From positions 24,777,501 to 24,841,500 of the forward strand of contig NC_090779.1 of assembly GCF_040054535.1 (NCBI RefSeq): a stretch of 64,000 bases of DNA, in the 5' to 3' direction. The first letter of the stretch is position 1. Every line of letters begins with the position of its first letter. Source of the stretch: Antennarius striatus. Lineage: Eukaryota; Chordata; Actinopteri; Lophiiformes; Antennariidae. The translations under genes and the position numbers were made by a program. Shown one piece after another: positions 10,765 through 22,730 of this stretch. The notes below the pieces were generated by a model. That model was not told the origin of the DNA, made no database searches, and saw only the letters and a list, made by a program, of their open reading frames with translations.

Positions 10765-13143
10765 GTTATTATCATTATGCGTGTATAATGTTAGTACCCA
10801 GCATTATCTATGTATAATACCGTCCCTGATCCATAAAGCTAAAGCAGAAGCAGATCCATCCTTATGGTGGTCTTGAGATTGATTGACAATGATCTGCAGC
10901 CAATCAGGTTGCAGAACACAATGCGCTGTAAAAAAAAAAAAGAAGCACGCAAAATTGATCCAAAAAAAAAAACTGCGAGGCCGTGAAAGGTTACGTGATA
11001 GCGAGGGACGACGGAGCACAATTAACAAACGGTTGTCATAGCGATGGACTTGTCACCAGGAAACGATGCTCTCGCTCGTCCCAACAGGTAAACAGAACAA
11101 CTGGCCTCCGCTTCCCAAGAGCTTCCCCATCAAGCCGTGTTTCTACCAGGACTTCTCCGAGGAAATCCCTCCGCAGTACCAGCGAGTCTGCAAGATGATG
11201 TACTACCTGTGGATGTGTGAGTACGCCGACACCATAGCGACGAGACGCCGTTTAAAGTGTCCTCACCGCGATCGAGTTGTGTGTGTTTTTATGTTCAATG
11301 TCTTCCTGCAGTCAGCACCCTCACGCTGTTCCTCAACCTCCTGTCGTGCGCCGCCCACTTCTTTGTGGACACAAAACGCGGCATTGACCTGGGCCTCGCC
11401 ATCCTGTGGTTCGTCCTCTTCACGCCCTGCTCCTTCCTCTGCTGGTACCGGCCCGTCTACAAGGCCTTCAGGTGGGCAGCGTTTACCTGATGGTTCCAGA
11501 CGAGCCTTCTGGAACCTTCCTGACTGTTCTCCCTCTCCTCCTCAGGACCGACAGCTCCTTCAGCTTCTTCTTCTTCTTCTTCGTCTTCTTCTGCCAAGTG
11601 GTGATTTTCATCATCCAGGCGGTGGGCATCCCCAGCTGGGGGAACAGGTGAGCGTCACAGAACGGACAGACGATGACCACAGGTCCCACTCAGTAAATAC
11701 ACCGGTGCATCTTCTCACTGATGATGACCTACAAGCTGCTCTTCCTCTCTCTTTCTATCTTCTGCTTGTGTTCATTCCGCCAGAGACCTGTCATCTCGCC
11801 ACCTCTCTGTCTGCTGATAATTCTGTAAGTTTCTGCTGCTTCCTGCTTCTTCTTCTTGTCGTCATGTCGACGGATTTCTGCTGCTTTACTGTAAATCACA
11901 GCGACAGAATCAGCTGATGAGAATTCGTGCTGTGAGATCGTCGCCAGAACTTCGTCTTAACTGAACTCCCTCCTCGCATCTCGCTGCTCATTAACTCTCC
12001 TTTGCTATGAATTTATTAGTCCCACAAACTCAATGACTCAGAATATTTATCTAAGAAATGAAACGGGCCAAACCGGTTTCAGAACCGGTTCATTCGTGCA
12101 GGAAAGGAAACGTGTTCGTGTTGTTTTTTATTATTTGTAGGAAGAATCTGCTTTTGCAGATTCCAGAGGGAGAACATGTGTATCGTTTCCTCTCATCCAG
12201 ATGTGAATCTTTTTATTTTTTCCATAATTTCTTACATCAAATCCTGTTATTATTTTGTTTTATGTTTTTTTACCAGCTCCGGTTCAATTATTAGTCTGTC
12301 TGGGACTCTTCGTCCGTCTGTTTGTTCGCCTGAGGTCCTGTTTTAACCGTCATGTGGGAAAAGATTCTGCAGTGTTTTAAATAAAGTTTCGGTTTGATTT
12401 CAAATAAATTTTTTTTTAAAATTATGAAAATTGTTTTTATTATATTATTATTAATTCATTATTATAAATTTAGAAAACTGCCTTTTCCAGGAAGGACAAC
12501 GCTTCATTTCCCCTTTTGAGTTTCGTAATGAAGCTGCTGACGTCCGAACTGACGCTTCCTTCACAGAAAGCATTCTTACACCATATTTATATTTTTTCCA
12601 ATTTTCCCAGCATGCCTTGTGTTTTTTTTCTCCTGCTCAGACCTGAGTGACGAATCAGGTCTACGTGCGTCTTCTCATTTCACCCTTCTTCCTGAACATA
12701 ATCCCGACTCTCCTCTGTTTTAACTGCGTGTGAAATGTCTCCTTGCCGTTTCACCCGTGGTGCTTAAACGTTGTGTTTGTGGCCCCCAGCGGTTGGATCA
12801 CCGCCGTCAGCGACACGAGCAACAAGGCGGTGCTCGCCATCATGATCACGGTGGCCATCCTGTTCACCATCTGCGCCGTGCTGTCCGTCGTCCTGCTGAA
12901 GATGGTTGGTTCTCCTTCACCATTCTAGAATTTGGACCAGGGAGGGTTCCTCACCGACGTGACCCCCCCCATCTCCTTTGTCTCCCCCTCCAGGTCCACA
13001 GCATGTACCGCCGCACCGGAGCCAGCTTCCAGAAGGCCCAGCAGGAACTCTCAACCGGCGTCTTCACCAGCAAAACCTTCCAGGCGGCGGCGACCAGCGC
13101 GGCGGCGTCCGCTTCCCAGGGAGCCTTCCAGCAGAACAACTAG
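7235..13143 (+). CDS. scamp2: secretory carrier membrane protein 2
   Basis: Nine exons: 7235-7291, 9643-9720, 9911-9997, 10200-10311, 11088-11216, 11312-11471, 11546-11647, 12790-12904 and 12994-13143. All phases agree and give 329 aa, the same length as human SCAMP2. The cytosolic N-terminus has three NPF motifs (starting at 7, 16 and 38), which in this family bind EH-domain endocytic proteins. A coiled coil follows at about 82-108. Four membrane segments lie near 149-173, 184-202, 215-236 and 255-280. [11 protein letters not shown] at 198-208 is the conserved cytosolic E-peptide used in exocytic fusion. The protein recycles through post-Golgi and endosomal membranes. The paralogue call rests on the QPAVLQPS and [15 protein letters not shown] context and on linkage to MPI. 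SCAMP1 is the main alternative. Confidence 0.93.
7292..9642 (+). other. scamp2: scamp2 intron 1
   Basis: 2.35-kb phase-0 intron, donor GTAAGT, acceptor TTCCAG. I see no exon, RNA gene or clear repeat in it. Confidence 0.75.
10491..11015. mobile_element. non-autonomous DNA transposon remnant (MITE-like)
   Basis: Lies in scamp2 intron 4. The left end (10491-10512) carries TTGTCCCTCGTTTACT. The right end (10998-11012) carries an inverted counterpart, AGCGAGGGACGACGG. An (ATT)n microsatellite sits in the middle and there is no transposase frame. The ends resemble a fish repeat whose termini read like GTCCCTCG. The exact borders are uncertain. Confidence 0.5.
10713..10775. repeat. (ATT)n microsatellite
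   Basis: About 17 near-perfect ATT units, ending in a GTT/ATC variant. The tract lies inside the MITE-like element of scamp2 intron 4. Confidence 0.95.
11648..12789 (+). other. scamp2: scamp2 intron 7
   Basis: 1.14-kb intron with donor GTGAGC and acceptor CCCCCAG. It is AT-rich around 12060-12480. No additional exon is needed, because phases 2 to 2 match directly. Confidence 0.75.
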
Positions 13144-14470
13144 CGTGGACTGAGCTCAGCTGGTCCCGGCTGACGGGTCGATGTCTGCGTGACGTCGGGG
13201 ATTATTAGACCATCAGACGTCCACCCCGTCGCGCCTCCTGCGGGTCTGCCGTCAGGATGTAGACACACCCCTCCAGGGGTGGAAAGCGTGAATGAAGTCG
13301 ACCGTCGTCGTCCATGTGTCCCCACTTTGTGTGTTTCATGTGTCTGTCGATGCTTTTTGATTGGAGGTGCGACGCTTCGCACGCCGATCACTTTTCCTCA
13401 TGCTGACGGCGGTCCCGGTCCGGTAATGTAAAAGTAATGAAGGACTCGCGGTTGTTTCTCTCTGTGACCCTAAATAAAATTTCAGTGGGATTTCAAATGG
13501 GAATAAAACAGAACTCAATCATTTGTAAGCAGTTTGTGAGATATTCCATGTTGTAATTTCTTCATCTAATCCTGTTTGTCCTCATTCTCTGCCATTACCG
13601 GATCCTGTTTCCCTGCAGAATAATCCAGATTTCTGATCCTCTCCCAAATGTTTCGCTGGCATGAAGTGCAGACTAAGCATCGATTTACCAAAATCAGTGA
13701 AACTGAGGAGGTTAAACTTCTAATATATCGTCCAATAGGATCTTTGCACCGTTTCACGCAGCATCAGTACTTTTTTGGGGAATCCTGGATGATTCTTATT
13801 GAATGTATTTTTGTAAAACCGTTTCTTCTTAAAGCAGAAAAGTAACGCATGGATGATGTAGTCGATTAAACTCTGTCTGACCTCTGACTTTTGGGTTTTA
13901 ATATATCTGCAGTCACTTATTTAATGCAAATACTAAATCTTATTTTTGGATTCTAATCAAATCCTGCCATCAGGTTTAAATTGTGGATTTTCTTCTTCTT
14001 TTAAATATCCAGGAATCATCTGAAAACGACACAGTAATGACAGTAGCTTTCACTTTTCCTCATTATTGTAAAATTACTGCATTTGGTTTTCCTTCGAAGA
14101 CTGTCACCATGCCAACATCAGTTTGACCCCCCCCCCTCCCAGGTGGTTTGGCGCTCTCTTTGCACATCTCAGACTGCCATTGTTTCTCAGTGATTTCAGC
14201 CTGATGTATATTTTCAATGTGATTTCTCCCGATAGAAAAATGCATGTTTGTTTGATATTTTTAAAACCGCTGTAAGATATTTTGCGTGATGTTCTGTCAA
14301 CAGGTGTCGTTGTAATTAGAGGTTTGATCTTAAATCTGTCATAAATGTAAAATAAGTAATACTGTATTCAGTCACACATTTCTATGCATCCTTTTGGGAG
14401 AGCAGAACTCGGTGCCTTTTGTATTTCAATAATGAACATTGCACCTAATAAAAAGCTTTGCTTACATATA
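13144..14470 (+). other. scamp2: scamp2 3' UTR region
   Basis: Non-coding sequence after the TAG at 13141-13143. AATAAA occurs at 13473-13478 (proximal) and 14447-14452 (distal), so two 3' UTR lengths, about 0.35 and 1.3 kb, are plausible. Nothing else is recognised here. Confidence 0.5.
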
Positions 14471-15112
14471 AACCTCAGTTTTTCTTCTAAAAATAAAGTG
14501 AAGAGTTAAAAGAGTGATCTCAGTGTCTGAATTTTATTTATCAATAAGTTCAATGTGATCAGATTGCAAAGATAAAGATATTTAATAATAATGTTAATAG
14601 GAATATGAAGGGTGTCCACTGGGGGGCACTGTTGGATCGTATAGAACCGAAGAATCCAATCTACTTTATTTCCTTACCACGATTTAAACAAACACGAGGT
14701 TTCCGGATTTGATAAAATACAAAATAAAATATCAAATAAAAATCCAACAAGTAAGTTAAAAATGGAAATAATATAATTAAAATGAGAAAAATCATATATA
14801 AAATCAAGAAGATTAACAAAGTCAACAAGACTGTTTATTCTCATGTTCCGACACAGTCTATGCAACTATACAGCTGATAAATAATAAACACTAATCCAAT
14901 AATAATGTTGTGAATATGTAATTTTAGTTTGGAAGCAAAGTTTGAATCATATTGACTGAAATGCTTTTATTCCGAAAACGACGTAAACCGGAAATGGGTC
15001 GTGTTTAAATATCCTGGCTACCCCCGTCAACCCCGTCCTCTCCCTCACCTCCCAGCATCCTCCTCACCCTCCAGTCCCCCTCTCCTCGCCCGCACCGGTA
15101 GTCGTCATAGCG
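14471..15112 (+). promoter_or_regulatory. map1a: map1a upstream region and CpG-rich exon 1 start
   Basis: 14471-14940 is AT-rich and featureless. CpG density rises sharply from about 14975, with an ETS-like ACCGGAAAT at 14988-14996, and the CpG-rich block continues through exon 1 to about 15620. This is the likely promoter of the long map1a transcript. Confidence 0.5.
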
Positions 15113-18100
15113 ATGGAGTCAGCGCCGGCGTCGGCTCCGGGGCCTGTTGCCATGGAGATCCCGGTGCGAGGGGCGCTGCCGGTGGTGGAGGAAGACGAGG
15201 GATGCAGCGCGGCGCCGCGGGGGTCCGAGGACCCTCTACACCACCGGCGGAGGGGCGGAGCGGGGACGCGGCGGCGCGCGGTCCCGCCGAACCGGGGCGG
15301 CTGCTACCTGCTGGTGGTGATCGGGGAGATCGGGACTGAGCAGCAGCTGGAGGCCGCAAAGGCGCAGATAGAGCGGGGTGAGTGATGCGGGACCGGGCCC
15401 GGTGCGTCCCGTCCGACCGGCAGCCGTGACTCAGCAGCTCTCAGATGCAAAGTCATCACAAACACTTGGGGAAGTCACCTGGAGGGGGAGGATTTGACGC
15501 ACCGACCGATGTTCGCGTCGGGACACCGGCGGCCGCTGCAGCATCGCGCCGCAGGACGAGACGCAGTTTCACTAAAGCTGCGGGTTAAAGTCCCGCAAGG
15601 GATTTTAAAACGCGCAACTTTTTGACTCGATTTTTTTGTGTCCAAAATAAAAAAGGTTAATTTTATTCACGGTTCTTTATAAATATTTGAACTTTTATGC
15701 GACAAAAAAATTCATAAACACAAACAACAACAACAACAACGTGACAGACGTAAACAACCCTCTGGATCCGCATTATGTCCCACTCGGGCTCCACTCTGAT
15801 CGAACTTTGAGAATATGACGTAACAAACTCCCTGTTGCGTCATCACCGATGAGCACCCGCTCTTTTAGAGGGTGCCATGGCAACCGCATCCGACTCCCCA
15901 AGCCTCAGTTTGGCTCCAGTCTCAAGTGTCAGAAGGTCCGGATCCTGTGAGCTCCTGATTTGATTCTGATGCAACTTGGATTTATCTATTTAAATTTCTT
16001 AAACTTCCCGAGATTCCTGAAAGATTGGAATTAAATTTAATTTGATTTCACACGTGACTTTCTGTTGATTCACGTGACGATAAACTGATTATTAGTGTCT
16101 TCAATGAAGAAAAATAAAATTCCATCTTCAAACTTGTCTTTTTTTTTTAACAACACTCCAAAATGTAAAGATTTAAAATCAATACAAACCTGAAACCCTT
16201 TGATCCTGCAGGGATTCGATCCTGGGACATCGACCTCAAGTCCTGCGACCTCGACCAGAAGCTGCAGCTGTTTATAACGCGTCACTCCGCCCACTTCTCT
16301 TCTGAAGTCAGAGGTCAGTGTGACGTCATCTCTGCTCAGTTTGGGTCTCGTTTTTGGAACAGGTTTGGATGAAATTTAACAGGTTCGTCTTCAGGATGAT
16401 TGAAATATTGTAAGAGAAATTATTCGTCACGTGGACCGGTGTCACCACTCCCTGGTGGTCTAGTGGTTAGGATTCGGCGCTCTCACCGCCGCGGCCCGGG
16501 TTCGATTCCCGGTCAGGGAACATGTTTTTGGTCGGCAGCAGCTCAAACCTCGTGACTGAAATGCTGGACTATATACCACTACCTGTAGCCTACTATGGTA
16601 TAAAACCTACGCTATGCCACTACCTTTAGTCTACTATGGTAATGCGCACACTATAACACTACGTTATCTACCATAGTAAACTGTATACTATAACGCTACC
16701 TGTCGTCTACTATGGTAATACCCACAGTACACTACAATTTATAGTCTACTATGGTAACACACTGTAACACCACCGGTAGTCTACTATGGTAATGGTATGT
16801 TAGCATCACGGCTAGTCGCTAACTGATCGGTTCATTTCCGGGTCCTCCATGTTTCTGATTCTATTTCTAGTCATCTGTCTTCGGAGGTCCTGGATCGGCA
16901 CGTATTTTCCTAAATCCTGCTTTGTGTCTCTTGTTCTTTGGTTGTAAAACAGATTCATTGATTAAAAGCAGTAAAAACATCGAATAAATCAACTTCATGT
17001 TAGAACCAGCGTCTCTGACCCGGAGCCGCTAGCGAATCAATGATCGGAAGACTGATAATAATAATTACAATGAGTTTGTTTTGTCGTCAGATGTTTTTTT
17101 ATGTCATCGTAGCTGCTGTTTGGGTATAATTTGTGTCATTGAGTGATCAGATAAAATATTCCTTTATAAGTCCCATATTGGGTAAATTTTCGTTACTTTA
17201 ACAGCATAAGCATTATGGGATAAGTGCCAGAGATAGAGTAGAATAAACACTCCACACAGAAGATTAATATTAAGGAAGTAGAGAAGCTGTACTATGTACA
17301 GTACATTACAAATGAGCAATTAAACAATTGACAAATTTAATTGATTTACTGGGCATTTATTTATTATTTTCAAACTTGGAATCTTAATTGCCTTTCAAAC
17401 GTTCTTTTATGAAAATGCACCCACAGCTGCAAATCAATAACTGGTTTAAATCGTTATTGAAGGTAAGATATTATGGTTTATGTCAGGCGGCGCCCCCCAG
17501 CGGACAGACTGTACACTACCGCCGCCTCACACACGCAGATCCGGCCCGGATGAGGCAGCCCACGGGTTCCCACAGTGATTAACCCCTCCCACGCTGAATT
17601 GACAAAGGTGTATGAGGTTTGTGTGAATGCCGAACCTCAAGAGTTCTCATGGCTGGTTCCTCATCCCCACCCCCCCGTCCCCCCACCTCCAGGAAATCTG
17701 CATCTTTCTGTTTAGGTGTTCACTGTCTATTTATTACATTTATCGCTCTATAATTTAAAAAAAAAATCCGTTTTAGCACCACGTGGAGGTTTTAGAACGA
17801 CCAGCAGTTCCCGGAGTGACGTCATCATTGTGCTTTGACTCAAGCCGTTTAGTTCAAGAGGAAGAAGAGAAGTGTTTTTATAGTTACTGATGGGTTCTAG
17901 ATCTCACGATGACGTCATCGCACCAGGTTCGCCCGAGCGTTGAGGACGTCATCCTGATATAAATTTACAAATCATTCTTCTTCGAAACAAACTAAAAAAC
18001 CCAAAACAAACCAACCTGCGCTGGTAGAAGTCAGACGACTTTGCACGGACTTTGACGGTCCTTGCAGGAATTCAGCACCTCGGCTTTCTAGTCTCGTTTT

Positions 18101-21100
18101 CTGCTGCAGTGCAGTTAGTTTTTGCATTTTTATTATTTTTTATTTAATTGATATAAAGTAGAAAATCGGGTTTCGCGTCAACAAAAGGTCCTCGTTATTC
18201 AAATCCTTTGTTCCTCCTCTCAGCTGAAGTCAGACGTGAGGTCAGGAGGTCAGAAGATGAAACTTTTGGAACCTCCTCATGTCTCTGATGTGGGGACGAC
18301 CGCTTATGTTATTTATCTGTCATTATTTATATTTATTCCATCAAGGAGGTTTTTCATGTTCTATTTCTCTGTCGGTAGAATCACAAAGAAAAGTACTTCA
18401 ATACGTACAATTTGTATGAACTGATAACGGGTTTCGTCCTCCCATTCCCTGTTTGTGTCATCATTAGACCTTTATTAGAGTTTATCCACGGCTGGTTCCT
18501 TTCTCCGATGGTCAATTTGGAACAGAAACCGCAGGGGTGCCTAAATGTGAACATTTATTGTGTTCCAGACAGTCGTGGGTTAAATCTTCTGGTCAGAACC
18601 AAGAAGGAGGTTCAAACATTTAAAGCAGAAGTTGGTCCAGTTAAATAGTTCAGGCAGTAAAAAGGAGGGTTTGCGTGAAGCGTGAATTGTTCTTGAGGTC
18701 GTCGTCGTCGTCTCACCAGAGCAGCACGGCGGCGCAGCGGTAACGCTGTCGCCTCACAGCCAGGAGGTCAGGGGTTCAAACCCCACTGAGGGCCTCACTG
18801 TGAGGAGTTTGCATGTTCTCCACGTGTCTGGTGGCTCCAAAAACATGCGCATAGAAGTTAGAGTTAAATCATAGGTGTGATTAGACACACCCAGGGGGGG
18901 TCATCGTAGTGGGAATGGGTTCTAAACCAGGTTACAGAAACATTTTGGTCGTTTCCTCCACCTGTGAACCCCATAAATACAAGTTCCAAACCAGATCCAG
19001 CAGCTGAAGGTTTAGCTCAGAGAGACGACAGGAGGAGCTCAGATCAGAGGTTACGGGTTCAAATCCCACCCCTCCCTTCATTTTTCAGGCCGTTTCCTGA
19101 ACGACGAAGACAAATACGCCTGGAGAAAAGGTGTGAGCGTGAAGGAATCGGTAGCGTGGTGGGTTAGCCCGTAACCAAGAGCCCCCGGTGTCACATTCAT
19201 GTCCCGACCCAGCGCTGCAGGTTCTGGATCGAAACTGTGTCTCGCAGTAACGAGGCCCGGGGGGGGCCGTGTCCCCTCCGCGTTGTCTGGAGTCTAGAAA
19301 GAGGGGGTTATGGAGACCTGAGCCAGAACCGGCTGACCTTTTACTGCTTTCATGAACAAGAAATATTTTGTAGGGGGAGTGAATGTGTTGCTGCCGCCAG
19401 GCGAAGAACGTTTCGATGAGGTCAGGTTTGTAGGAAATAACAGCAAAAAAAGGTGGGATCAAGTTTTTGTGAAGAAGAACCTGTAATGTGATAAACAGTA
19501 AAATATCAGCAGTATTTTTTCTATCATGAACGTGACGTAACGTCTCCTAGCAGACTGAACGAACAGGATTCAGACACTATTTATGAAATAAATGAGAACC
19601 GAAGAACTTCTCTGGGATCTTCACCGAGAAAAAGGCCTCGGACGTGAACTTCCTGTCGGACGTGAACTTCCTGTTGGACGTGAACTTCCTGTTGGACGTG
19701 AACCTCCTGTTGGACGTGAACCTCCTGTTGGACGTGAACTTCCTGTTGGACGTGAACTTCCTGTTGGACGTGAACTTCCTGTTGGACGTGAACTTCCTGT
19801 TGGACGTGAACTTCCTGTTGGACGTGAACCTCCTGTTGGACGTGAACTTCCTGTTGGACGTGAACTTCCTGTTGGACGTGAACTTCCTGTTGGACGTGAA
19901 CTTCCTGTTGGACGTGAACTTCCTGTTGGACGTGAACTTCCTGTTGGACGTGAACTTCCTGTTGGACGTGAACTTCCTGTTGGACTGACCGACCCCCCTG
20001 TCGGGTCCAGGAGGCTCGTAGACTCTGTCTGCAGCTCTCTCTCATCAAATTCCCTGAAAACCACAAAGAAACTAGTTAAGAAACCCAACTCAGTGATATG
20101 GGGGGGAGGGGGTTCTGGTACTGCTCAGGGGGCCGTGCCAAATGTAGAGGAGGGCCACATCCGGCCCCCGGGCATCAGTTTGACCACTGCTCTACATGAT
20201 CCACCAGTTCCAGGATGGATCGCTGTTACGACCCCGCTAGTTAGAAAGAGTTGTAACAAGAAGAAACCGATTTAAAGGGTTAACGTAAACATGTTTAATA
20301 AACCAGAGATTATCTTAATCCCTCAACAGGGTAAAAATTTTTACAAAATTAACTGAAGGGCCAAAGGACGCTGCTCAAACAAAGGAGTAGAACCAAAAGA
20401 GGACCGCTGGATTCGTCTGTAAATTACAGGTGAAAACAAAACCTACAAAGTAATCTGATTACAGTTGGACTAAAACAGTGGTGCCCCCCCCCCCCCATGC
20501 TAATGCTAACACAATCCAGTGACTAACTTGGCCCACTCTTCACAATGTGCTCACAAGTTTGGTTCAAACATCTCCAGGAGCAAATGAGGCAGACCCCCCC
20601 CCTCTGAACAGCTGAAGACGATTTGAGGGCTCCGGCTCTGATTGAGGATCTGGGATTGGACAACACGCTGCACCAATCAGGAGCCGGGGATGGAACAGGT
20701 GGAGTGGGCGGAGCCAGGACTGAAGGGTGGTGAAGCCTTGAGAGGAGGGAACCAAACCCCCCCCATGTCACATTTAAATGACCCTAAGGCGGGGGTGTCA
20801 AATACACGGAGGGGCAAAAAAGAAATTTGCTACAAATCGAGGGCCGGACTGGTTCAACGTTTATTAAAACATACTGGAATGAACACAGTGTATATTATTT
20901 AACGATTAAATGATTAAAACAATATTTTGTTACGGCTCTGTCAGTAACTTCAAGAGGAAACATAAAGAAAGATAAATGCATAAATTAAATTACATGCGAA
21001 ATAAACTGAAAATGCATTAATATGCTGCTCTACGATCCTACCAATCACTGCTTTGAAATAGCAAAATAAAAAAATTCAATACATCCAAGTCAAATCAGTT

Positions 21101-22455
21101 GTATTCTTTCTCGTGGCTCTTATCCCAAATTTCCCCTGAGTCCATTCAACTGAAATAAATATAAATAGAATTAAATGCACAAATCTATGGCACACAGACA
21201 AAACGATACTTCCTTCAGGGAGACGTCACGTCTTGTAGAAACAAATGTAAAAATTTAACTGGACTTCAAACAGAAGGTACGCTCCTGCTGGGTGACGCCC
21301 ACTGGTTGGGGGTCAGAGACCCTCAGGATGGAGGGAAGTGTTCATCAGTCGGACGCTCCTGTGTGTTTAGTTCAGCTCCATCAGAGACAAACACTCTTCA
21401 CACACGTCTGTGCGGCTAAACATAGACACAAACAAGGAAACCAAAGCCCTCTTGCTGTGCTGCAGTTACTTCCGGTACCGTTGCATTGTGGGGAATGTAG
21501 TGTTGGTGAGTGCAACGGGCGGATGCGTTCTAATAGTAATTAAAAATCATCCCGCGGGCCATAAATAATTTATCACGGGCCAGATCTGTCCCGCGGGCCT
21601 TGACTTTGACATATGTGACATACATATGACATACATGATAACACTACATGTCGTCTACTATGGTAATATGTACACTGTACCACTACTTGTAACCTACTAT
21701 GGTAACACGTACACTATACCTGTAGTCTACTATGGTAATACGCACACCAGGGCGCCACAAGTCATCTACTATGGTAATGCATGCATTGTTCCACTACCTG
21801 TAGTCTACTATGGTAATACGTACATGTCTACTATGGTAATACATACATGAGACCACGACCTGTAGTCTACTATGGTAATACGTACCATGTCTACTATGGT
21901 AATACGTACAAGAGATCTGTAGTCTACTGTAGTAATAAGTACATGTCTACTATGGTAATATGCACACTATCACACTAAATGACCTCTACTATGGTAATAT
22001 ATACACTACAACACTACCTGTCATCTACTATGGCAATATGTACACTACAACACTACCTGTAGTCTACTATGGTAATATACACACTATGACATTACATGAC
22101 ATCTACTATGGTAATATTTACACAATGACACCACAAGTCATCTACTATGGTACTGTAATATGTACACTATAACACTACCTCTAGAATACTTTGGTAATAT
22201 GTACACTATAAACTTATGACACGATGGTCGTTCTGTCACAGACAAATACAGGTTAATTGATTGATTGATTGATTGATAGATTGATAGATATAACACTACT
22301 TGCAGTCTACTATGGTAATGCATACACTATAACAGCACCTGACATCTACTATGGTAATACATATTACCTGTCATGGAGGAACACACTATTATAATCCAAT
22401 TTTCTGTGTAAAATTATCTTGACCCACAACACAGCTGTTCTCTCCCCTTGTCACA

Positions 22456-22536
<81 letters not shown>

Positions 22537-22672
22537 TGTATGCTACCTCCTTTGTTATTGGAAAGAGCAGGATGGGGGGGTTGTCCTTCTCTTGGGATTT
22601 GATGATGTGTTCATTGAAGACAAGGTCATACAAACTCATTCTGTGTCACTTTCACCTTTGAACACACGCACA

Positions 22673-22730
<58 letters not shown>

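Noticed and set aside
19010-19085. Second functional tRNA gene
   Set aside because: A- and B-box-like sequences are present, but no acceptor or anticodon stem can be formed.
19592-20275. Long open frames with GRELPV, QQEVHV and DVNFLL repeats on both strands
   Set aside because: They are translations of the 18-bp minisatellite, which keeps every frame open. No start context, splice structure or family resemblance.
21626-22375. CRISPR-like array of repeats and spacers
   Set aside because: Units are diverged along their whole length, spacing is irregular, there are no distinct unique spacers and the host is a vertebrate.
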